Numbered from the stretch's first letter, positions 1-12,702 are shown. The stretch is DNA of 64,000 bases from Streptomyces sp. GS7 (GCF_009834125.1 NZ_CP047146.1:1-64000); one strand, 5' to 3'. Made by a program: numbers and translations. The notes: generated by a model not told the origin, from the letters alone.

Positions 1-1866
1 GTGTGGCCACGCGTACTCGATCATCTCCTCCGGGCCGAGGCCGACGGCCTCAAGCCGAAGGACCAGGACTGGCTCAAGCGCACCCAGCCGCTGGCGCTGG
101 TCGCCGACACCGCACTGCTCGCCGTGCCCAACGAATTCGCCAAGGGCGTCCTCGAAGGCCGGCTGGCGCCGCTGATCGGGGAGGCGCTCAGCCATGAGTG
201 CGGCCGGCCGATCCGGATCGCGATCACCGTCGACGACTCCTCCGAGGAGCCCCCGGCCCAGCAGCCCGCGCCGCAGCAGCCACAGCACCCGCAGACGCAG
301 CAGCACCAGCACGACGCGTACGACGGCTACGACGGGCGGCACGAGACCCGGCACGGCTACGGGCGCCAAGGCGACGACCTGCCCTCGGTGCGTCCCGCGT
401 ATCCCGATTACCCGCAGCCCCGGCACGAGCCCGGGACCTGGCCCCAGCACTCCGCCGTCGACGCGGTCGGCCCGCGCGAGGAGTACGGCTGGCAGCAGCA
501 GCACCTCAGCGGCTACCCCGACCGCGACCCGTCCGCGGAGCAGTGGCGCGAGCCGTACGCCTCCCCGCAGCCGCCGCACCTCCAGCACCCACAGCACCCA
601 CAGCATCAGCAGCCGAACGACTACCGCGCGCAGGCGCCCGACCGCAGCGGGCCGCCGCGGCACGGCGAGGGCCCGCGCTCCCCTTATGACCAGCAGCGCC
701 GCGATCACTCCGAAATCCCGCCGCACGGCCCCAACGGCCGGCCGGGCGGCCCCGGCGGCACACTGCCCGCGCCCAGTGGCGCGCCCGGTCCGCTCGCCGC
801 GCAGCCCGCGCCGGCGACCGGTCCCGGGGAGCCGACCGCGCGGCTGAACCCCAAGTACCTCTTCGACACCTTCGTCATCGGTGCCTCCAACCGCTTCGCG
901 CACGCCGCGGCGGTCGCGGTCGCCGAGGCGCCGGCCAAGGCGTACAACCCGCTGTTCATCTACGGGGAGTCGGGGCTGGGCAAGACCCACCTGCTGCACG
1001 CCATCGGGCACTACGCGCGGAGTCTGTATCCCGGCACCCGGGTGCGGTACGTGAGCTCGGAGGAGTTCACCAACGAGTTCATCAACTCCATCCGCGACGG
1101 CAAGGCGGACGCGTTCCGCAAGCGCTACCGGGACATGGACATCCTGCTCGTCGACGACATCCAGTTCCTGGCGAGCAAGGAGTCGACGCAGGAGGAGTTC
1201 TTCCACACCTTCAACACGCTGCACAACGCGAACAAGCAGATCGTGCTCTCCAGCGACCGGCCGCCCAAGCAGCTGGTCACCCTTGAGGACCGGCTGCGCA
1301 ACCGCTTCGAGTGGGGTCTGATCACCGACGTCCAGCCGCCGGAGCTGGAGACCCGGATCGCGATCCTGCGCAAGAAGGCTGTGCAGGAGCAGCTGAACGC
1401 GCCGCCGGAGGTGCTGGAGTTCATCGCGTCCCGGATCTCGCGCAACATCCGCGAGCTGGAGGGCGCGCTGATCCGGGTCACCGCGTTCGCGTCGCTGAAC
1501 CGGCAGCCGGTGGACCTGGGGCTCACCGAGATCGTGCTGAAGGACCTGATCCCCGGCGGCGAGGACGCCGCGCCGGAGATCACCGCGACGGCGATCATGG
1601 CGTCGACCGCCGACTACTTCGGGCTGACCATCGACGACCTGTGCGGATCCTCGCGCAGCCGGGTGCTGGTGACGGCCCGCCAGATCGCGATGTACCTGTG
1701 CCGGGAGCTGACCGACCTCTCGCTGCCAAAGATCGGCGCCCAGTTCGGCGGGCGCGACCACACGACCGTGATGCACGCCGACCGCAAGATCCGCGCGCTG
1801 ATGGCCGAGCGGCGCTCCATCTACAACCAGGTCACCGAGCTGACCAACCGCATCAAGAACGGCTGA
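1..1866 (+). CDS. dnaA: Chromosomal replication initiator DnaA (5' end cut by window)
   Basis: Initiator ATPase that binds DnaA boxes in oriC, melts the origin and loads the helicase. The first codon visible is an internal Val of the VWPRVL-type N-terminus, so roughly ten residues lie outside the window; the GTG at base 1 should not be taken as the start. Visible order (window numbering): domain I to about residue 75; a long Pro/Gln/His-rich domain II to about 280, a streptomycete trait; AAA+ domain with Walker A GESGLGKT (about 322-329), Walker [10 protein letters not shown] (about 381) and sensor LSSDRPP; domain IV with the DnaA signature [16 protein letters not shown] near the C-terminus. 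It is followed by a strong hairpin terminator and then oriC. Confidence 0.98.
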   Translation: MWPRVLDHLLRAEADGLKPKDQDWLKRTQPLALVADTALLAVPNEFAKGVLEGRLAPLIGEALSHECGRPIRIAITVDDSSEEPPAQQPAPQQPQHPQTQQHQHDAYDGYDGRHETRHGYGRQGDDLPSVRPAYPDYPQPRHEPGTWPQHSAVDAVGPREEYGWQQQHLSGYPDRDPSAEQWREPYASPQPPHLQHPQHPQHQQPNDYRAQAPDRSGPPRHGEGPRSPYDQQRRDHSEIPPHGPNGRPGGPGGTLPAPSGAPGPLAAQPAPATGPGEPTARLNPKYLFDTFVIGASNRFAHAAAVAVAEAPAKAYNPLFIYGESGLGKTHLLHAIGHYARSLYPGTRVRYVSSEEFTNEFINSIRDGKADAFRKRYRDMDILLVDDIQFLASKESTQEEFFHTFNTLHNANKQIVLSSDRPPKQLVTLEDRLRNRFEWGLITDVQPPELETRIAILRKKAVQEQLNAPPEVLEFIASRISRNIRELEGALIRVTAFASLNRQPVDLGLTEIVLKDLIPGGEDAAPEITATAIMASTADYFGLTIDDLCGSSRSRVLVTARQIAMYLCRELTDLSLPKIGAQFGGRDHTTVMHADRKIRALMAERRSIYNQVTELTNRIKNG

Positions 1867-1902
1867 CGGGCGGCGCTCGCCGCCGGCTGCCACAGGCGCG
1901 CC

Positions 1903-1935
1903 AGGGCGCTCCGGGACCGGCTCCCGGAGCGCCCT
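1903..1935 (+). terminator. Hairpin terminator after dnaA
   Basis: Perfect 14-bp inverted repeat, AGGGCGCTCCGGGA (1903-1916) and its complement (1922-1935), around a 5-nt loop, 36 bp after the dnaA stop. There is no U-run, as is usual for high-GC terminators. Confidence 0.8.
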
Positions 1936-2099
1936 TCGCCGTACGGGAGACAGCGGTGCGCCGGGACGCCGGCGGCCGCTGTACGGGAGCGCCGTGCCGC
2001 GGGTGCTCGGGCGGTCGCAAGCCGCTGTGAGGTCCCGGTGAGCTCCTGATGAAGCCCGCCCCGAGGGTTCCGGGCCGCTTTCCGGGACTGTCCGGCACG

Positions 2100-2680
2100 G
2101 TCCGCCGCCGTCCCAAACCTGTGGAGCGCACCGTCTCTGTTCGATTCCCGGCCCGGTCACGGCCTCTCTCCACAGATTGGGCAAGAATCTTCCGTCCACA
2201 CCCTGGGGAGAGGAAAGTTATCCCTGTGGGATCCACAGGCCGGTGTTCTGACGGGCCATCGGACAAGGTCAGCGGCGTGTGGAATTGTGGCCAACCGTGA
2301 TCCACAGGTTGTGGACAGAGATCTCGTCCACAGGGCTGGGGTCGGCTTGTCCACCGGCAACCCACAGGTCAGCCGCGGTTGTCCCCAGTGATCCCCGGCT
2401 TCTCCACACCCCTGTCCACTGTTCGGCAACGCGACACCCCGCCTCACCGCGCCGAGTGAAAGCGGTCACACCAAGGTGGTGGGTTGGGCTGTGGGGAACG
2501 TGGGTAAACCTGGGGACGGCACTGGGGAGAAGTAGCCCTGCCCTGTGCATCGGGTGTGCAGAACTTCGGGCGGTCCACAGAAGAGGCCGCTTATCCACGG
2601 CTGCCACCCACAGGAGCAGTGGACAAAAAATCCGCGTTGACCTGCGCAAAGGCAGTTGTCCACGGTTTCCACAGGCCCTA
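2100..2680. other. oriC: Chromosomal replication origin oriC with clustered DnaA boxes
   Basis: Non-coding region between dnaA and dnaN dense in 9-mers related to TTGTCCACA. Forward matches include CTCTCCACA 2166, CCGTCCACA 2192, GGATCCACA 2229, TGATCCACA 2298, TCGTCCACA 2324, TTGTCCACC 2347, TTCTCCACA 2400, CTGTCCACT 2412, CGGTCCACA 2571, TTATCCACG 2591, TTGTCCACG 2656 and GTTTCCACA 2665. Reverse matches are at 2310 (TGTGGACAG) and 2618 (AGTGGACAA). The boxes form a left group (about 2166-2420) and a right group (about 2571-2673) with a sparser spacer, matching the two-cluster layout known for Streptomyces oriC. Most boxes are one base off consensus, implying co-operative, mostly low-affinity binding. 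ORFs across this region are spurious. Confidence 0.93.
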
Positions 2681-2889
2681 CTACTACGACCACGGATATC
2701 TACCGGGGAATTCGCTCGGAAACGGGGCCTGTGCACAACTCGCCTCCGGAGCGCCCGGCACCGGTCGAGCCGACTTGACCCCGAGCCGCACCGAGTGTCG
2801 GTGGCGTGCGTCAGACTGGTCTCCGGCAACTCAGCCGACGACGAAGAGCCAGCAGGGCGAGAGCCAGCAACAGCAGGAGGCGGTTTCCG

Positions 2890-4020
2890 GTGAAGATCCG
2901 GGTGGAGCGCGATGTACTCGCGGAGGCAGTGGCTTGGGCGGCCAAGAGCCTCCCGGCCCGTCCGCCGGTGCCCGTCCTCGCGGGCCTGCTGCTGAAGGCG
3001 GAGGACGGCGCGCTGAGCCTCTCCGGCTTCGACTACGAGGTCTCGGCGCGGGTCTCGGTGGAGGCCGAGGTGGAAGAAGAGGGCACGGTCCTCGTCTCCG
3101 GCCGGCTGCTCGCCGACATCTGCCGGGCCCTGCCCAACCGCCCGGTGGAGATTTCCACCGACGGTGTACGGGTGACCGTGGTCTGCGGCTCCTCGCGCTT
3201 CACCCTCCACACCCTGCCTGTGGAGGAGTACCCGTCGCTGCCCGCGATGCCCACCGCCACCGGCACGGTTCCCGGAGAGGTCTTCGCCGCTGCCGCCGCC
3301 CAGGTCGCCATCGCCGCCGGCCGCGACGACACGCTTCCGGTGCTCACCGGCGTCCGGATCGAGATCGAGGGCGACACGGTCACCCTGGCCTCCACCGACC
3401 GCTACCGCTTCGCGGTGCGCGAGTTCCTGTGGAAGCCGGAGAGCCCGGACGCCTCCGCGGTCGCGCTGGTGCCCGCCAAGACGCTGCTGGACACCGCCAA
3501 GTCCCTGAGCAGCGGCGACACCGTCACCCTGGCGCTGTCCGGCTCCGGGCAGGGCGAGGGCCTGATCGGTTTCGAGGGCGCCGGGCGGCGGACCACGACC
3601 CGCCTGCTGGAAGGCGACCTGCCGAAGTACCGGACGCTTTTCCCGACCGAGTTCAACTCGGTCGCGGTGATCGAGACCGCCCCGTTCGTCGAGGCCGTCA
3701 AGCGTGTGGCGCTGGTCGCCGAGCGGAACACCCCGGTGCGGCTGAGCTTCGAGCAGGGCGTGCTGATCCTGGAGGCCGGCTCCAGCGACGATGCACAGGC
3801 TGTGGAGCGGGTGGACGCCGACCTGGACGGCGACGACATCTCGATCGCCTTCAACCCGGGCTTCCTCCTGGAGGGCTTGTCGGCCATCGACTCCCCTGTG
3901 GCGCAGCTGTCGTTCACGACGTCGACCAAGCCCGCGCTGCTGAGCGGGCGCCCGGCCAAGGACGCCGAGGCGGACGACGCGTACAAGTACCTGATCATGC
4001 CCGTCCGGCTCTCGGGCTGA
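2890..4020 (+). CDS. dnaN: DNA polymerase III beta sliding clamp
   Basis: Ring-shaped processivity clamp for the replicative polymerase, 376 aa, the usual family length. The GTG start at 2890 is preferred over upstream ATGs because AGGAGG (2875-2880) sits 9 nt before it and the protein then begins MKIRVERDVLAEAV, the family N-terminus. Three clamp domains fill the length; TLPVLTGV, ASTDRYRFAVRE and the C-terminal YLIMPVRL, which forms part of the partner-binding pocket, are recognisable. It lies directly after oriC and ends in its own terminator. Confidence 0.97.
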   Translation: MKIRVERDVLAEAVAWAAKSLPARPPVPVLAGLLLKAEDGALSLSGFDYEVSARVSVEAEVEEEGTVLVSGRLLADICRALPNRPVEISTDGVRVTVVCGSSRFTLHTLPVEEYPSLPAMPTATGTVPGEVFAAAAAQVAIAAGRDDTLPVLTGVRIEIEGDTVTLASTDRYRFAVREFLWKPESPDASAVALVPAKTLLDTAKSLSSGDTVTLALSGSGQGEGLIGFEGAGRRTTTRLLEGDLPKYRTLFPTEFNSVAVIETAPFVEAVKRVALVAERNTPVRLSFEQGVLILEAGSSDDAQAVERVDADLDGDDISIAFNPGFLLEGLSAIDSPVAQLSFTTSTKPALLSGRPAKDAEADDAYKYLIMPVRLSG

Positions 4021-4030
4021 CCCGTGCGGC

Positions 4031-4082
4031 GCCGCTCGTCAGGGCCCTTCTGCCGACTGGCTGACAGGCCCTGATGAGCGGC
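4031..4082 (+). terminator. Hairpin terminator after dnaN
   Basis: A 16-bp stem, GCCGCTCGTCAGGGCC (4031-4046) with GGCCCTGATGAGCGGC (4067-4082), complete apart from one G-U pair, starting 10 bp after the dnaN stop. Confidence 0.7.
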
Positions 4083-4166
4083 TGAGCCCACAGCTGTGCA
4101 CGGGGCCGCGGGCGTAGGCTCGGACTCAGGTACGACAGCAACGACTACGTGCAAAGAGGGTCTCTG

Positions 4167-5045
4167 ATGGAGCTCGGTCTCGTCGGTCTCGGCAAGATGG
4201 GCGGCAATATGCGCGAGCGCATTCGCCGCGCCGGCCACACCGTCATCGGATACGACCGCAACCCCGACCTGGCCGATGTGGACAGCCTCAAGGAGCTTGT
4301 GGACAAGCTCAAGGGCCCGCGGGTGGTCTGGGTCATGGTTCCGGCCGGTGCCGCCACCCAGGCGACGATCGATGAGCTGGCGGAGCTGCTCTCGCCCGGC
4401 GACATCGTCGTGGACGGCGGCAACTCCCGCTGGACCGACGACGAGAAGCACGCCGAGGAGCTGGCCGCCAAGGGCATCGGCTTCGTGGACTGCGGTGTCT
4501 CCGGCGGCGTCTGGGGCCTGGAGAACGGCTACGCCCTGATGTACGGCGGCGACAAGGAGAACGTCGCCAAGGTGCAGCCGATCTTCGACGCCCTCAAGCC
4601 CGAGGGAGAATTCGGCTCCGTCCACGCCGGCAAGGTGGGCGCGGGCCACTTCGCGAAGATGGTCCACAACGGCATCGAGTACGCGATGATGCAGGCGTAC
4701 GCCGAGGGCTGGGAGCTGCTGGAGGCGGTCGACTCGGTCACCGACGTGCGGGAGATCTTCCGCTCCTGGCAGGAGGGCACGGTCATCCGCTCCTGGCTGC
4801 TGGACCTGGCCGTCAACGCCCTCGACGAGGACGAGCACCTGGACAAGCTCCGCGGTTATGCAGAGGACTCCGGTGAGGGCCGCTGGACCGTGGAGGCAGC
4901 CATCGACAACGCCGTACCGCTGCCCGCGATCACGGCGTCGCTGTTCGCGCGCTTCTCGTCCCGGCAGGACGACTCCCCGCAGATGAAGATGATCGCCGCG
5001 CTGCGCAACCAGTTCGGTGGCCACGCGGTCGAGAGCAAGAAGTAA
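4167..5045 (+). CDS. gnd: 6-phosphogluconate dehydrogenase, decarboxylating, short type
   Basis: Oxidative pentose-phosphate enzyme converting 6-phosphogluconate to ribulose 5-phosphate with reduction of NAD(P)+. At 292 aa it belongs to the short form rather than the roughly 470-aa form. The ATG at 4167 is chosen because AAAGAGGG (4153-4160) precedes it and the Rossmann motif GLVGLGKMGGNM then lies at the N-terminus, as expected. Further signatures are GVSGGVWGLENGY and the catalytic-lysine segment FAKMVHNGIEY. Its place between dnaN and recF is a conserved actinobacterial arrangement. A perfect reverse-strand DnaA box (TGTGGACAA, 4298-4306) lies inside the gene. Confidence 0.95.
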   Translation: MELGLVGLGKMGGNMRERIRRAGHTVIGYDRNPDLADVDSLKELVDKLKGPRVVWVMVPAGAATQATIDELAELLSPGDIVVDGGNSRWTDDEKHAEELAAKGIGFVDCGVSGGVWGLENGYALMYGGDKENVAKVQPIFDALKPEGEFGSVHAGKVGAGHFAKMVHNGIEYAMMQAYAEGWELLEAVDSVTDVREIFRSWQEGTVIRSWLLDLAVNALDEDEHLDKLRGYAEDSGEGRWTVEAAIDNAVPLPAITASLFARFSSRQDDSPQMKMIAALRNQFGGHAVESKK

Positions 5046-5087
5046 GCAGCAACCAGCTCAGCAGCCGGGGGAGGTCGGCGCGTAGCT

Positions 5088-6224
5088 ATGCACGTATCGC
5101 ATCTGTCGCTCGCCGACTTCCGCTCGTACGCCCGGGTCGAGGTCCCGCTCGACCCGGGCGTCACGGCTTTTGTCGGCCCCAACGGGCAGGGCAAGACGAA
5201 TCTCGTCGAGGCGGTCGGCTATCTGGCCACGCTCGGCAGCCACCGGGTCGCGTCGGATGCGCCGCTGGTGCGGATGGGCGCGGACCGGGCGATCATCCGG
5301 GCCGCGGTCGTCCAGGGCGAGCGGCAGCAGCTGGTGGAGCTGGAGCTCAATCCGGGCAGGGCGAACCGCGCCCGGATCAACAGATCGTCGCAGGTCAGGC
5401 CGCGCGATGTGCTGGGGATCGTACAGACGGTGCTGTTCGCGCCGGAGGATCTGGCGCTGGTCAAGGGCGACCCGGGCGAGCGCCGGCGGTTCCTCGACGA
5501 GCTGATCACCGCCCGTTCGCCGCGGATGGCGGGGGTGCGTTCCGACTACGACCGCGTCCTCAAGCAGCGCAACACCCTGCTGAAGACGGCGGCGCTGGCC
5601 CGTCGGCACGGTGGCCGGCAGATGGACCTGTCGACGCTGGACGTCTGGGACCAGCATCTGGCCCGCGCGGGGGCCGAACTGCTCGCGCAGCGGCTCGACT
5701 TGATCGCCACGCTGCGCCCGCTGGCGGACAAGGCGTACGAGCAACTGGCGCCGGGCGGCGGGCCGCTGGGGCTGGAGTACCGCGGTTCCGCGGGCGAGGC
5801 GATGGCAGCCGCGGCGAACCGCGAAGAGCTGTACGGCGTGCTGCTGGCAGCGCTGGGCGAGGCCCGCAAGAGCGAGATCGAGCGCGGTGTGACCCTGGTC
5901 GGGCCGCACCGCGACGATCTGCTGCTGAAGCTGGGGCAGTTGCCGGCGAAGGGCTATGCCAGCCACGGCGAGTCCTGGTCGTACGCGCTGGCGCTGCGCC
6001 TGGCGTCGTACGAGCTGCTGCGGGCCGAGGGCAATGAGCCGGTGCTCGTTCTCGACGATGTCTTCGCCGAGCTGGACGCGCGGCGAAGGGAGCGGCTGGC
6101 GGAGTTGGTCGCGCCGGGCGAGCAGGTGCTGGTGACGGCGGCGGTGGACGACGATGTGCCGGGGGTGCTGATCGGGGCGCGTTACGCGGTGTCCGACGGC
6201 GCCGTGGAGAAGGTGGACCGGTGA
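5088..6224 (+). CDS. recF: DNA replication and repair protein RecF
   Basis: SMC-like ATPase that helps load RecA at single-strand gaps with RecO and RecR. 378 aa. Walker A GPNGQGKT is at residues 30-37 and Walker [13 protein letters not shown] near 320; the segment between carries [10 protein letters not shown] and the signature-type [15 protein letters not shown]. The ATG at 5088 follows a GGGGGAGG-type ribosome site. The stop overlaps the next start (GTGA), so it is translationally coupled to the DUF721 gene. Confidence 0.96.
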   Translation: MHVSHLSLADFRSYARVEVPLDPGVTAFVGPNGQGKTNLVEAVGYLATLGSHRVASDAPLVRMGADRAIIRAAVVQGERQQLVELELNPGRANRARINRSSQVRPRDVLGIVQTVLFAPEDLALVKGDPGERRRFLDELITARSPRMAGVRSDYDRVLKQRNTLLKTAALARRHGGRQMDLSTLDVWDQHLARAGAELLAQRLDLIATLRPLADKAYEQLAPGGGPLGLEYRGSAGEAMAAAANREELYGVLLAALGEARKSEIERGVTLVGPHRDDLLLKLGQLPAKGYASHGESWSYALALRLASYELLRAEGNEPVLVLDDVFAELDARRRERLAELVAPGEQVLVTAAVDDDVPGVLIGARYAVSDGAVEKVDR

Positions 6225-6754
6225 CCGAACCGCAGCCGGAGCGCCCCAGGACTCCTGAGCTGTCAGGTGTGGATCTGGCTCGTCAGGCGCTGGTCGCCGC
6301 CAAGGAGCAGGCCCGCGCCCGGGGCGCCGCGGCGCAGCAGAAGAAGCAGGCCCGGCGCGGCGGGCTGCGTTCGGGTGCGCGGGCGGACGGCCGCGATCCA
6401 CTGTCGCTGGGTGCGGCGATCAACCGGCTGATCACCGAGCGCGGCTGGGAGACCCCGGCGGCGGTCGGCGGGGTGATGGGCCGTTGGCCGCAACTGGTGG
6501 GGCCCGAGGTGGCGCAGCACTGCGAGCCGCAGAGGTACGACGAAGACGCCCGCGTGCTGACCGTGCAGTGCGATTCGACGGCCTGGGCGACGCAGCTGCG
6601 GCTGCTGGCGCCGCAGCTGGTGGCCCGGCTGAATCAGGACCTGGGCCATGGCACGGTCAAGATGATCAAGGTGCTGGGGCCAGGCGGCCCCGCCCGCCGG
6701 TACGGGGCGCTGCGGGCGCCCGGCAGCAAGGGCCCCGGCGACACCTATGGCTAG
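6221..6754 (+). CDS. DUF721 (DciA-like) protein
   Basis: 177-aa protein with a basic, Ala/Gln-rich N-terminal third (about 15-60) and a DUF721 domain from about 70: [17 protein letters not shown], then a conserved W..LVGP core, [19 protein letters not shown] and [22 protein letters not shown]721/DciA proteins are helicase loader or operator proteins in many bacteria without DnaC, and the location next to recF and the origin fits; the role here is inferred from the family. The GTG start overlaps the recF stop. Confidence 0.9.
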   Translation: MTEPQPERPRTPELSGVDLARQALVAAKEQARARGAAAQQKKQARRGGLRSGARADGRDPLSLGAAINRLITERGWETPAAVGGVMGRWPQLVGPEVAQHCEPQRYDEDARVLTVQCDSTAWATQLRLLAPQLVARLNQDLGHGTVKMIKVLGPGGPARRYGALRAPGSKGPGDTYG

Positions 6755-6784
6755 ATCCCGGCGCGAGGAGATCCCGGCGCGAGG
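6753..6784. repeat. Two tandem copies of a 16-bp direct repeat
   Basis: AGATCCCGGCGCGAGG occurs at 6753-6768 and again immediately at 6769-6784. The second copy runs into the left edge of the 42-bp palindrome. The first begins inside the DUF721 stop codon. Confidence 0.9.
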
Positions 6785-6822
6785 TGGGGGCGGTGTTTCA
6801 CGTGAAACACCGCCCCCACCTC
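6781..6822. promoter_or_regulatory. parS: parS site 1 at the centre of a perfect 42-bp palindrome
   Basis: GTTTCACGTGAAAC (6795-6808), the Streptomyces ParB-binding consensus, lies exactly central in an inverted repeat of 21-nt arms (6781-6801 and 6802-6822). The outer arms are G-rich/C-rich and could act as terminator of the upstream genes when transcribed. ParB nucleates here to build the segregation complex. Confidence 0.9.
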
Positions 6823-6834
6823 GCTGTCCGGGCC

Positions 6835-6848
6835 GTTTCACGTGAAAC
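6835..6848. promoter_or_regulatory. parS: parS site 2
   Basis: A second perfect GTTTCACGTGAAAC, 40 bp centre-to-centre from site 1, in the recF/gyrB intergenic region. Paired sites of this kind are typical of origin-proximal ParB loading zones. Confidence 0.9.
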
Positions 6849-9220
<2,372 letters not shown>

Positions 9221-9270
9221 GCCCTGTCGGCCCGAACAACAGCCGCAGCTCGAAAGGACTTTGAACCACC

Positions 9271-11895
9271 ATGGCCGACGAGAACCCCCCTGTGACCCCT
9301 GACGGCGTGACCGCCGAGGGCGCGCCCGCCACCATCGAAGGCGTCGGGATGCGCGTCGAGCCCGTCGGGCTCGAAACGGAGATGCAGCGCTCGTACCTCG
9401 ACTACGCGATGTCCGTCATCGTGTCGCGTGCGCTGCCCGACGTCCGCGACGGCCTCAAGCCGGTGCACCGCCGCGTGCTCTACGCGATGTACGACGGCGG
9501 CTACCGCCCCGAGAAGGGCTTCTACAAGTGCGCCCGCGTCGTCGGCGACGTCATGGGTACGTACCACCCGCACGGCGACACCTCCATCTACGACGCGCTG
9601 GTCCGCCTCGCGCAGCCGTGGTCGATGCGGATGCCGCTGGTCGACTCCAACGGCAACTTCGGCTCCCCGGGCAACGACCCGGCCGCGGCCATGCGGTACA
9701 CCGAGTGCAAGATGAAGCAGCTGTCGATGGAGATGCTCCGGGACATCGACGAGGAGACCGTCGACTTCCAGGACAACTACGACGGCCGCAACCAGGAGCC
9801 GACGGTCCTGCCGTCCCGCTTCCCCAACCTGCTGATCAACGGCTCGGCCGGTATCGCCGTCGGTATGGCCACCAACATCCCGCCGCACAACCTCCGTGAG
9901 GTCGCGGACGGCGCGCAGTGGGCGCTGGCCCACCCCGAGGCGTCCAGCGAGGAGCTGCTGGACGCGCTGATCGAGCGGGTCAAGGGCCCGGACTTCCCCA
10001 CCGGCGCGCTGGTGGTGGGCCGCAAGGGCATCGAGGAGGCGTACCGCACCGGCCGCGGCTCGATCACGATGCGCGCGGTGGTGGCGGTCGAGGAGATCCA
10101 GAACCGCCAGTGCCTGGTGGTCACCGAGCTGCCCTACCAGGTCAACCCGGACAACCTCGCACAGAAGATCGCCGACCTGGTCAAGGACGGCAAGATCGGC
10201 GGCATCGCGGACGTCCGCGACGAGACCTCCTCCCGTACCGGCCAGCGGCTGGTCATCGTCCTCAAGCGGGACGCGGTCGCCAAGGTCGTCCTCAACAACC
10301 TCTACAAGCACACCGATCTGCAGACCAACTTCGGCGCGAACATGCTCGCACTGGTCGACGGGGTGCCGCGCACGCTCTCCCTGGACGCGTTCATCCGCAA
10401 CTGGGTCACGCACCAGATCGAGGTCATCGTCCGCCGGACGAAGTTCCGGCTGCGCAAGGCCGAGGAGCGGGCGCACATCCTGCGCGGTCTGCTCAAGGCG
10501 CTGGACGCCATCGACGAGGTCATCGCGCTGATCCGGCGCAGCGACACGGTCGAGACCGCCCGCGAGGGCCTGATGGGCCTGCTGGCCATCGACGAGATCC
10601 AGGCGAACGCGATCCTGGAGATGCAGCTGCGCCGGCTGGCCGCCCTGGAGCGCCAGAAGATCACCGCCGAGCACGACGAGCTCCAGCGCAAGATCAGCGA
10701 GTACAACGCGATCCTGGCCTCCCCGGAGCGCCAGCGCCAGATCATCAGCGAGGAACTGGCCGCGATCGTCGAGAAGTTCGGCGACGACCGGCGCAGCATG
10801 CTGGTGCCCTTCGAGGGCGACATGTCCATCGAGGACCTGATCGCCGAAGAGGACATCGTCGTCACGATCTCCCGTGGCGGCTATGTGAAGCGGACGAAGA
10901 CCGACGACTACCGTTCGCAGAAGCGCGGCGGCAAGGGCGTACGGGGCACCAAGCTCAAGGAAGACGACATCGTCGACCACTTCTTCGTCTCCACCACCCA
11001 CCACTGGCTGCTGTTCTTCACCAACAAGGGCCGGGTCTACCGCGCCAAGGCGTACGAACTCCCGGACGCCGGGCGGGACGCGCGGGGCCAGCACGTGGCC
11101 AATCTGCTGGCCTTCCAGCCGGACGAGCAGATCGCGCAGATCCTGGCGATCCGCGACTACGAGGCGGCGCCGTACCTGGTCCTCGCCACGAAGGCCGGCC
11201 TGGTCAAGAAGACCCCGCTCAAGGACTACGACTCGCCCCGCTCCGGCGGCGTGATCGCGATCAACCTCCGCGAGCGGGAGGACGGCACGGACGACGAGCT
11301 GATCGGCGCCGAGCTGGTCTCGGACACCGACGACCTGCTGCTGATCAGCAAGAAGGCGCAGTCGATCCGGTTCACCGCGACCGACGAGGCGCTGCGCCCG
11401 ATGGGCCGGGCCACCTCGGGTGTGAAGGGCATGAGCTTCCGCGAGGGCGACGAGCTGCTCTCGATGAACGTGGTCCGGGACGGTACGTTCGTCTTCACCG
11501 CGACCGACGGCGGCTACGCCAAGCGCACCGGGGTCGACGAGTACCGCGTCCAGGGGCGCGGCGGCCTGGGGATCAAGGCCGCCAAGATCGTCGAGGACCG
11601 GGGTTCGCTGGTCGGCGCGTTGGTCGTCGAGGAGTCGGACGAGATCCTCGCGATCACGCTCGGCGGTGGCGTGATCCGGACACGGGTCAACGAGGTCCGG
11701 GAGACCGGCCGTGACACCATGGGCGTCCAACTGATCAACCTGGGCAAGCGCGATGCCGTCGTCGGCATCGCACGGAACGCCGAGGCCGGCCGGGAAGCCG
11801 AGGAGGTCGACGGGCCCGAGGGGGCCGACGAGACCGGTGCGGCGGAGGACGCCGCGCCCGTGGCGGCCGGGGGCGAGCAGCCCGCGGCGGAGTAA
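9271..11895 (+). CDS. gyrA: DNA gyrase subunit A
   Basis: DNA-cleaving and wrapping subunit, 874 aa, ATG preceded by GAAAGGA (9251-9257). The breakage-reunion domain contains the catalytic Tyr143 (AAMRYTE) and the quinolone-pocket motif [14 protein letters not shown], which has Thr at the position of E. coli Ser83 and keeps the Asp87 equivalent. The C-terminal beta-pinwheel begins with GyrA-box QKRGGKG (about 550-556), the strand-wrapping motif that separates gyrase from topoisomerase IV. The tail after about 830 is acidic and Ala-rich. Confidence 0.97.
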   Translation: MADENPPVTPDGVTAEGAPATIEGVGMRVEPVGLETEMQRSYLDYAMSVIVSRALPDVRDGLKPVHRRVLYAMYDGGYRPEKGFYKCARVVGDVMGTYHPHGDTSIYDALVRLAQPWSMRMPLVDSNGNFGSPGNDPAAAMRYTECKMKQLSMEMLRDIDEETVDFQDNYDGRNQEPTVLPSRFPNLLINGSAGIAVGMATNIPPHNLREVADGAQWALAHPEASSEELLDALIERVKGPDFPTGALVVGRKGIEEAYRTGRGSITMRAVVAVEEIQNRQCLVVTELPYQVNPDNLAQKIADLVKDGKIGGIADVRDETSSRTGQRLVIVLKRDAVAKVVLNNLYKHTDLQTNFGANMLALVDGVPRTLSLDAFIRNWVTHQIEVIVRRTKFRLRKAEERAHILRGLLKALDAIDEVIALIRRSDTVETAREGLMGLLAIDEIQANAILEMQLRRLAALERQKITAEHDELQRKISEYNAILASPERQRQIISEELAAIVEKFGDDRRSMLVPFEGDMSIEDLIAEEDIVVTISRGGYVKRTKTDDYRSQKRGGKGVRGTKLKEDDIVDHFFVSTTHHWLLFFTNKGRVYRAKAYELPDAGRDARGQHVANLLAFQPDEQIAQILAIRDYEAAPYLVLATKAGLVKKTPLKDYDSPRSGGVIAINLREREDGTDDELIGAELVSDTDDLLLISKKAQSIRFTATDEALRPMGRATSGVKGMSFREGDELLSMNVVRDGTFVFTATDGGYAKRTGVDEYRVQGRGGLGIKAAKIVEDRGSLVGALVVEESDEILAITLGGGVIRTRVNEVRETGRDTMGVQLINLGKRDAVVGIARNAEAGREAEEVDGPEGADETGAAEDAAPVAAGGEQPAAE

Positions 11896-11909
11896 CCGAG
11901 GAGTAGGTC

Positions 11910-12614
11910 GTGAGTGGAGCCACGGGCGCTGCGGCGGGCGGACCGGGAGTCGGCGAGGACTCCCCGGCGGGACCCGCAACCGTGACGGAAGACGGCGCCC
12001 GTGGCTCTTCCATGTCCGAAGGCACCGGGGACGACGGTGCCCACCAGGGAGGACCCATGGCCGATACCCGACAGCCCCAACCCCAGCCGCAGCCGCCGCA
12101 GGCCCGGACCGGCGGCCAGGTGACGCCGCAGGGCGGCGCGCAGCAGCCCTACCAGCCGCCTCAGGCGTACCGCACGGGCGGCGGGCAGGAGGGCGCCGGG
12201 CAGGCGGTGCGCAAGCCGCGTACGGGCGCCAGTACGGCCCCGAGGACGCGCAAGGCCCGGCTCCGGGTGGCGCGTACCGACCCGTGGTCGGTGATGAAGG
12301 TGAGCTTCCTGCTGTCCATCGCGCTGGGCATCTGCACGGTCGTGGCGGTGACGGTGCTGTGGATGGTGATGAACGCGATGGGCGTCTTCTCCACCGTCGG
12401 CAGGACGATCAGCGAGGCGACCGGCTCGGCGGACGGCGGCGGCCTCGATCTCCAGTCGTTCCTGTCGCTGCCGCGGGTGCTGCTGTTCACCTCCGTCATC
12501 GCGGTGATCGATGTGGTGCTGGCGACCGCGCTGGCCACGCTCGGCTCGTTCATCTACAACCTGTCGGCCGGCTTCGTCGGCGGTGTGGAGCTGACCCTCG
12601 CGGAGGACGAGTGA
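11910..12614 (+). CDS. DUF3566 membrane protein
   Basis: 234 aa. A disordered Gln/Pro/Gly-rich N-terminal half (1-120) is followed by basic RKARLRVARTDPWSVMK and two hydrophobic segments (about 128-155 and 190-215) making the DUF3566 domain, ending NLSAGFVGGVELTLAEDE. The GTG start has GAGGAG (11898-11903) upstream; gyrA ends 14 bp before, so it is probably in the gyrBA operon. DUF3566 proteins sit after gyrA in many actinobacteria; their function is unknown. Confidence 0.88.
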   Translation: MSGATGAAAGGPGVGEDSPAGPATVTEDGARGSSMSEGTGDDGAHQGGPMADTRQPQPQPQPPQARTGGQVTPQGGAQQPYQPPQAYRTGGGQEGAGQAVRKPRTGASTAPRTRKARLRVARTDPWSVMKVSFLLSIALGICTVVAVTVLWMVMNAMGVFSTVGRTISEATGSADGGGLDLQSFLSLPRVLLFTSVIAVIDVVLATALATLGSFIYNLSAGFVGGVELTLAEDE

Positions 12615-12654
12615 GACCTCGGCCGGCGGGCGGTCCCGGAGCCTCGGGAACCGA

Positions 12655-12686
12655 TTTTGGGAACGCCTCTGAAGTGCGCTAATCTT
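12655..12686 (+). promoter_or_regulatory. Candidate tRNA-Ile promoter
   Basis: TAATCT (12680-12685) is a good -10, placed 17 bp before the mature tRNA 5' end. A weak TTTGGG (12656-12661) lies 18 bp upstream as possible -35. Confidence 0.4.
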
Positions 12687-12702
12687 TCGGTGCAGCGAAC
12701 GA

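Noticed and set aside
2049..2893. ORFs across the dnaA-dnaN gap
   Set aside because: They overlap the DnaA boxes of oriC and show no protein family features.
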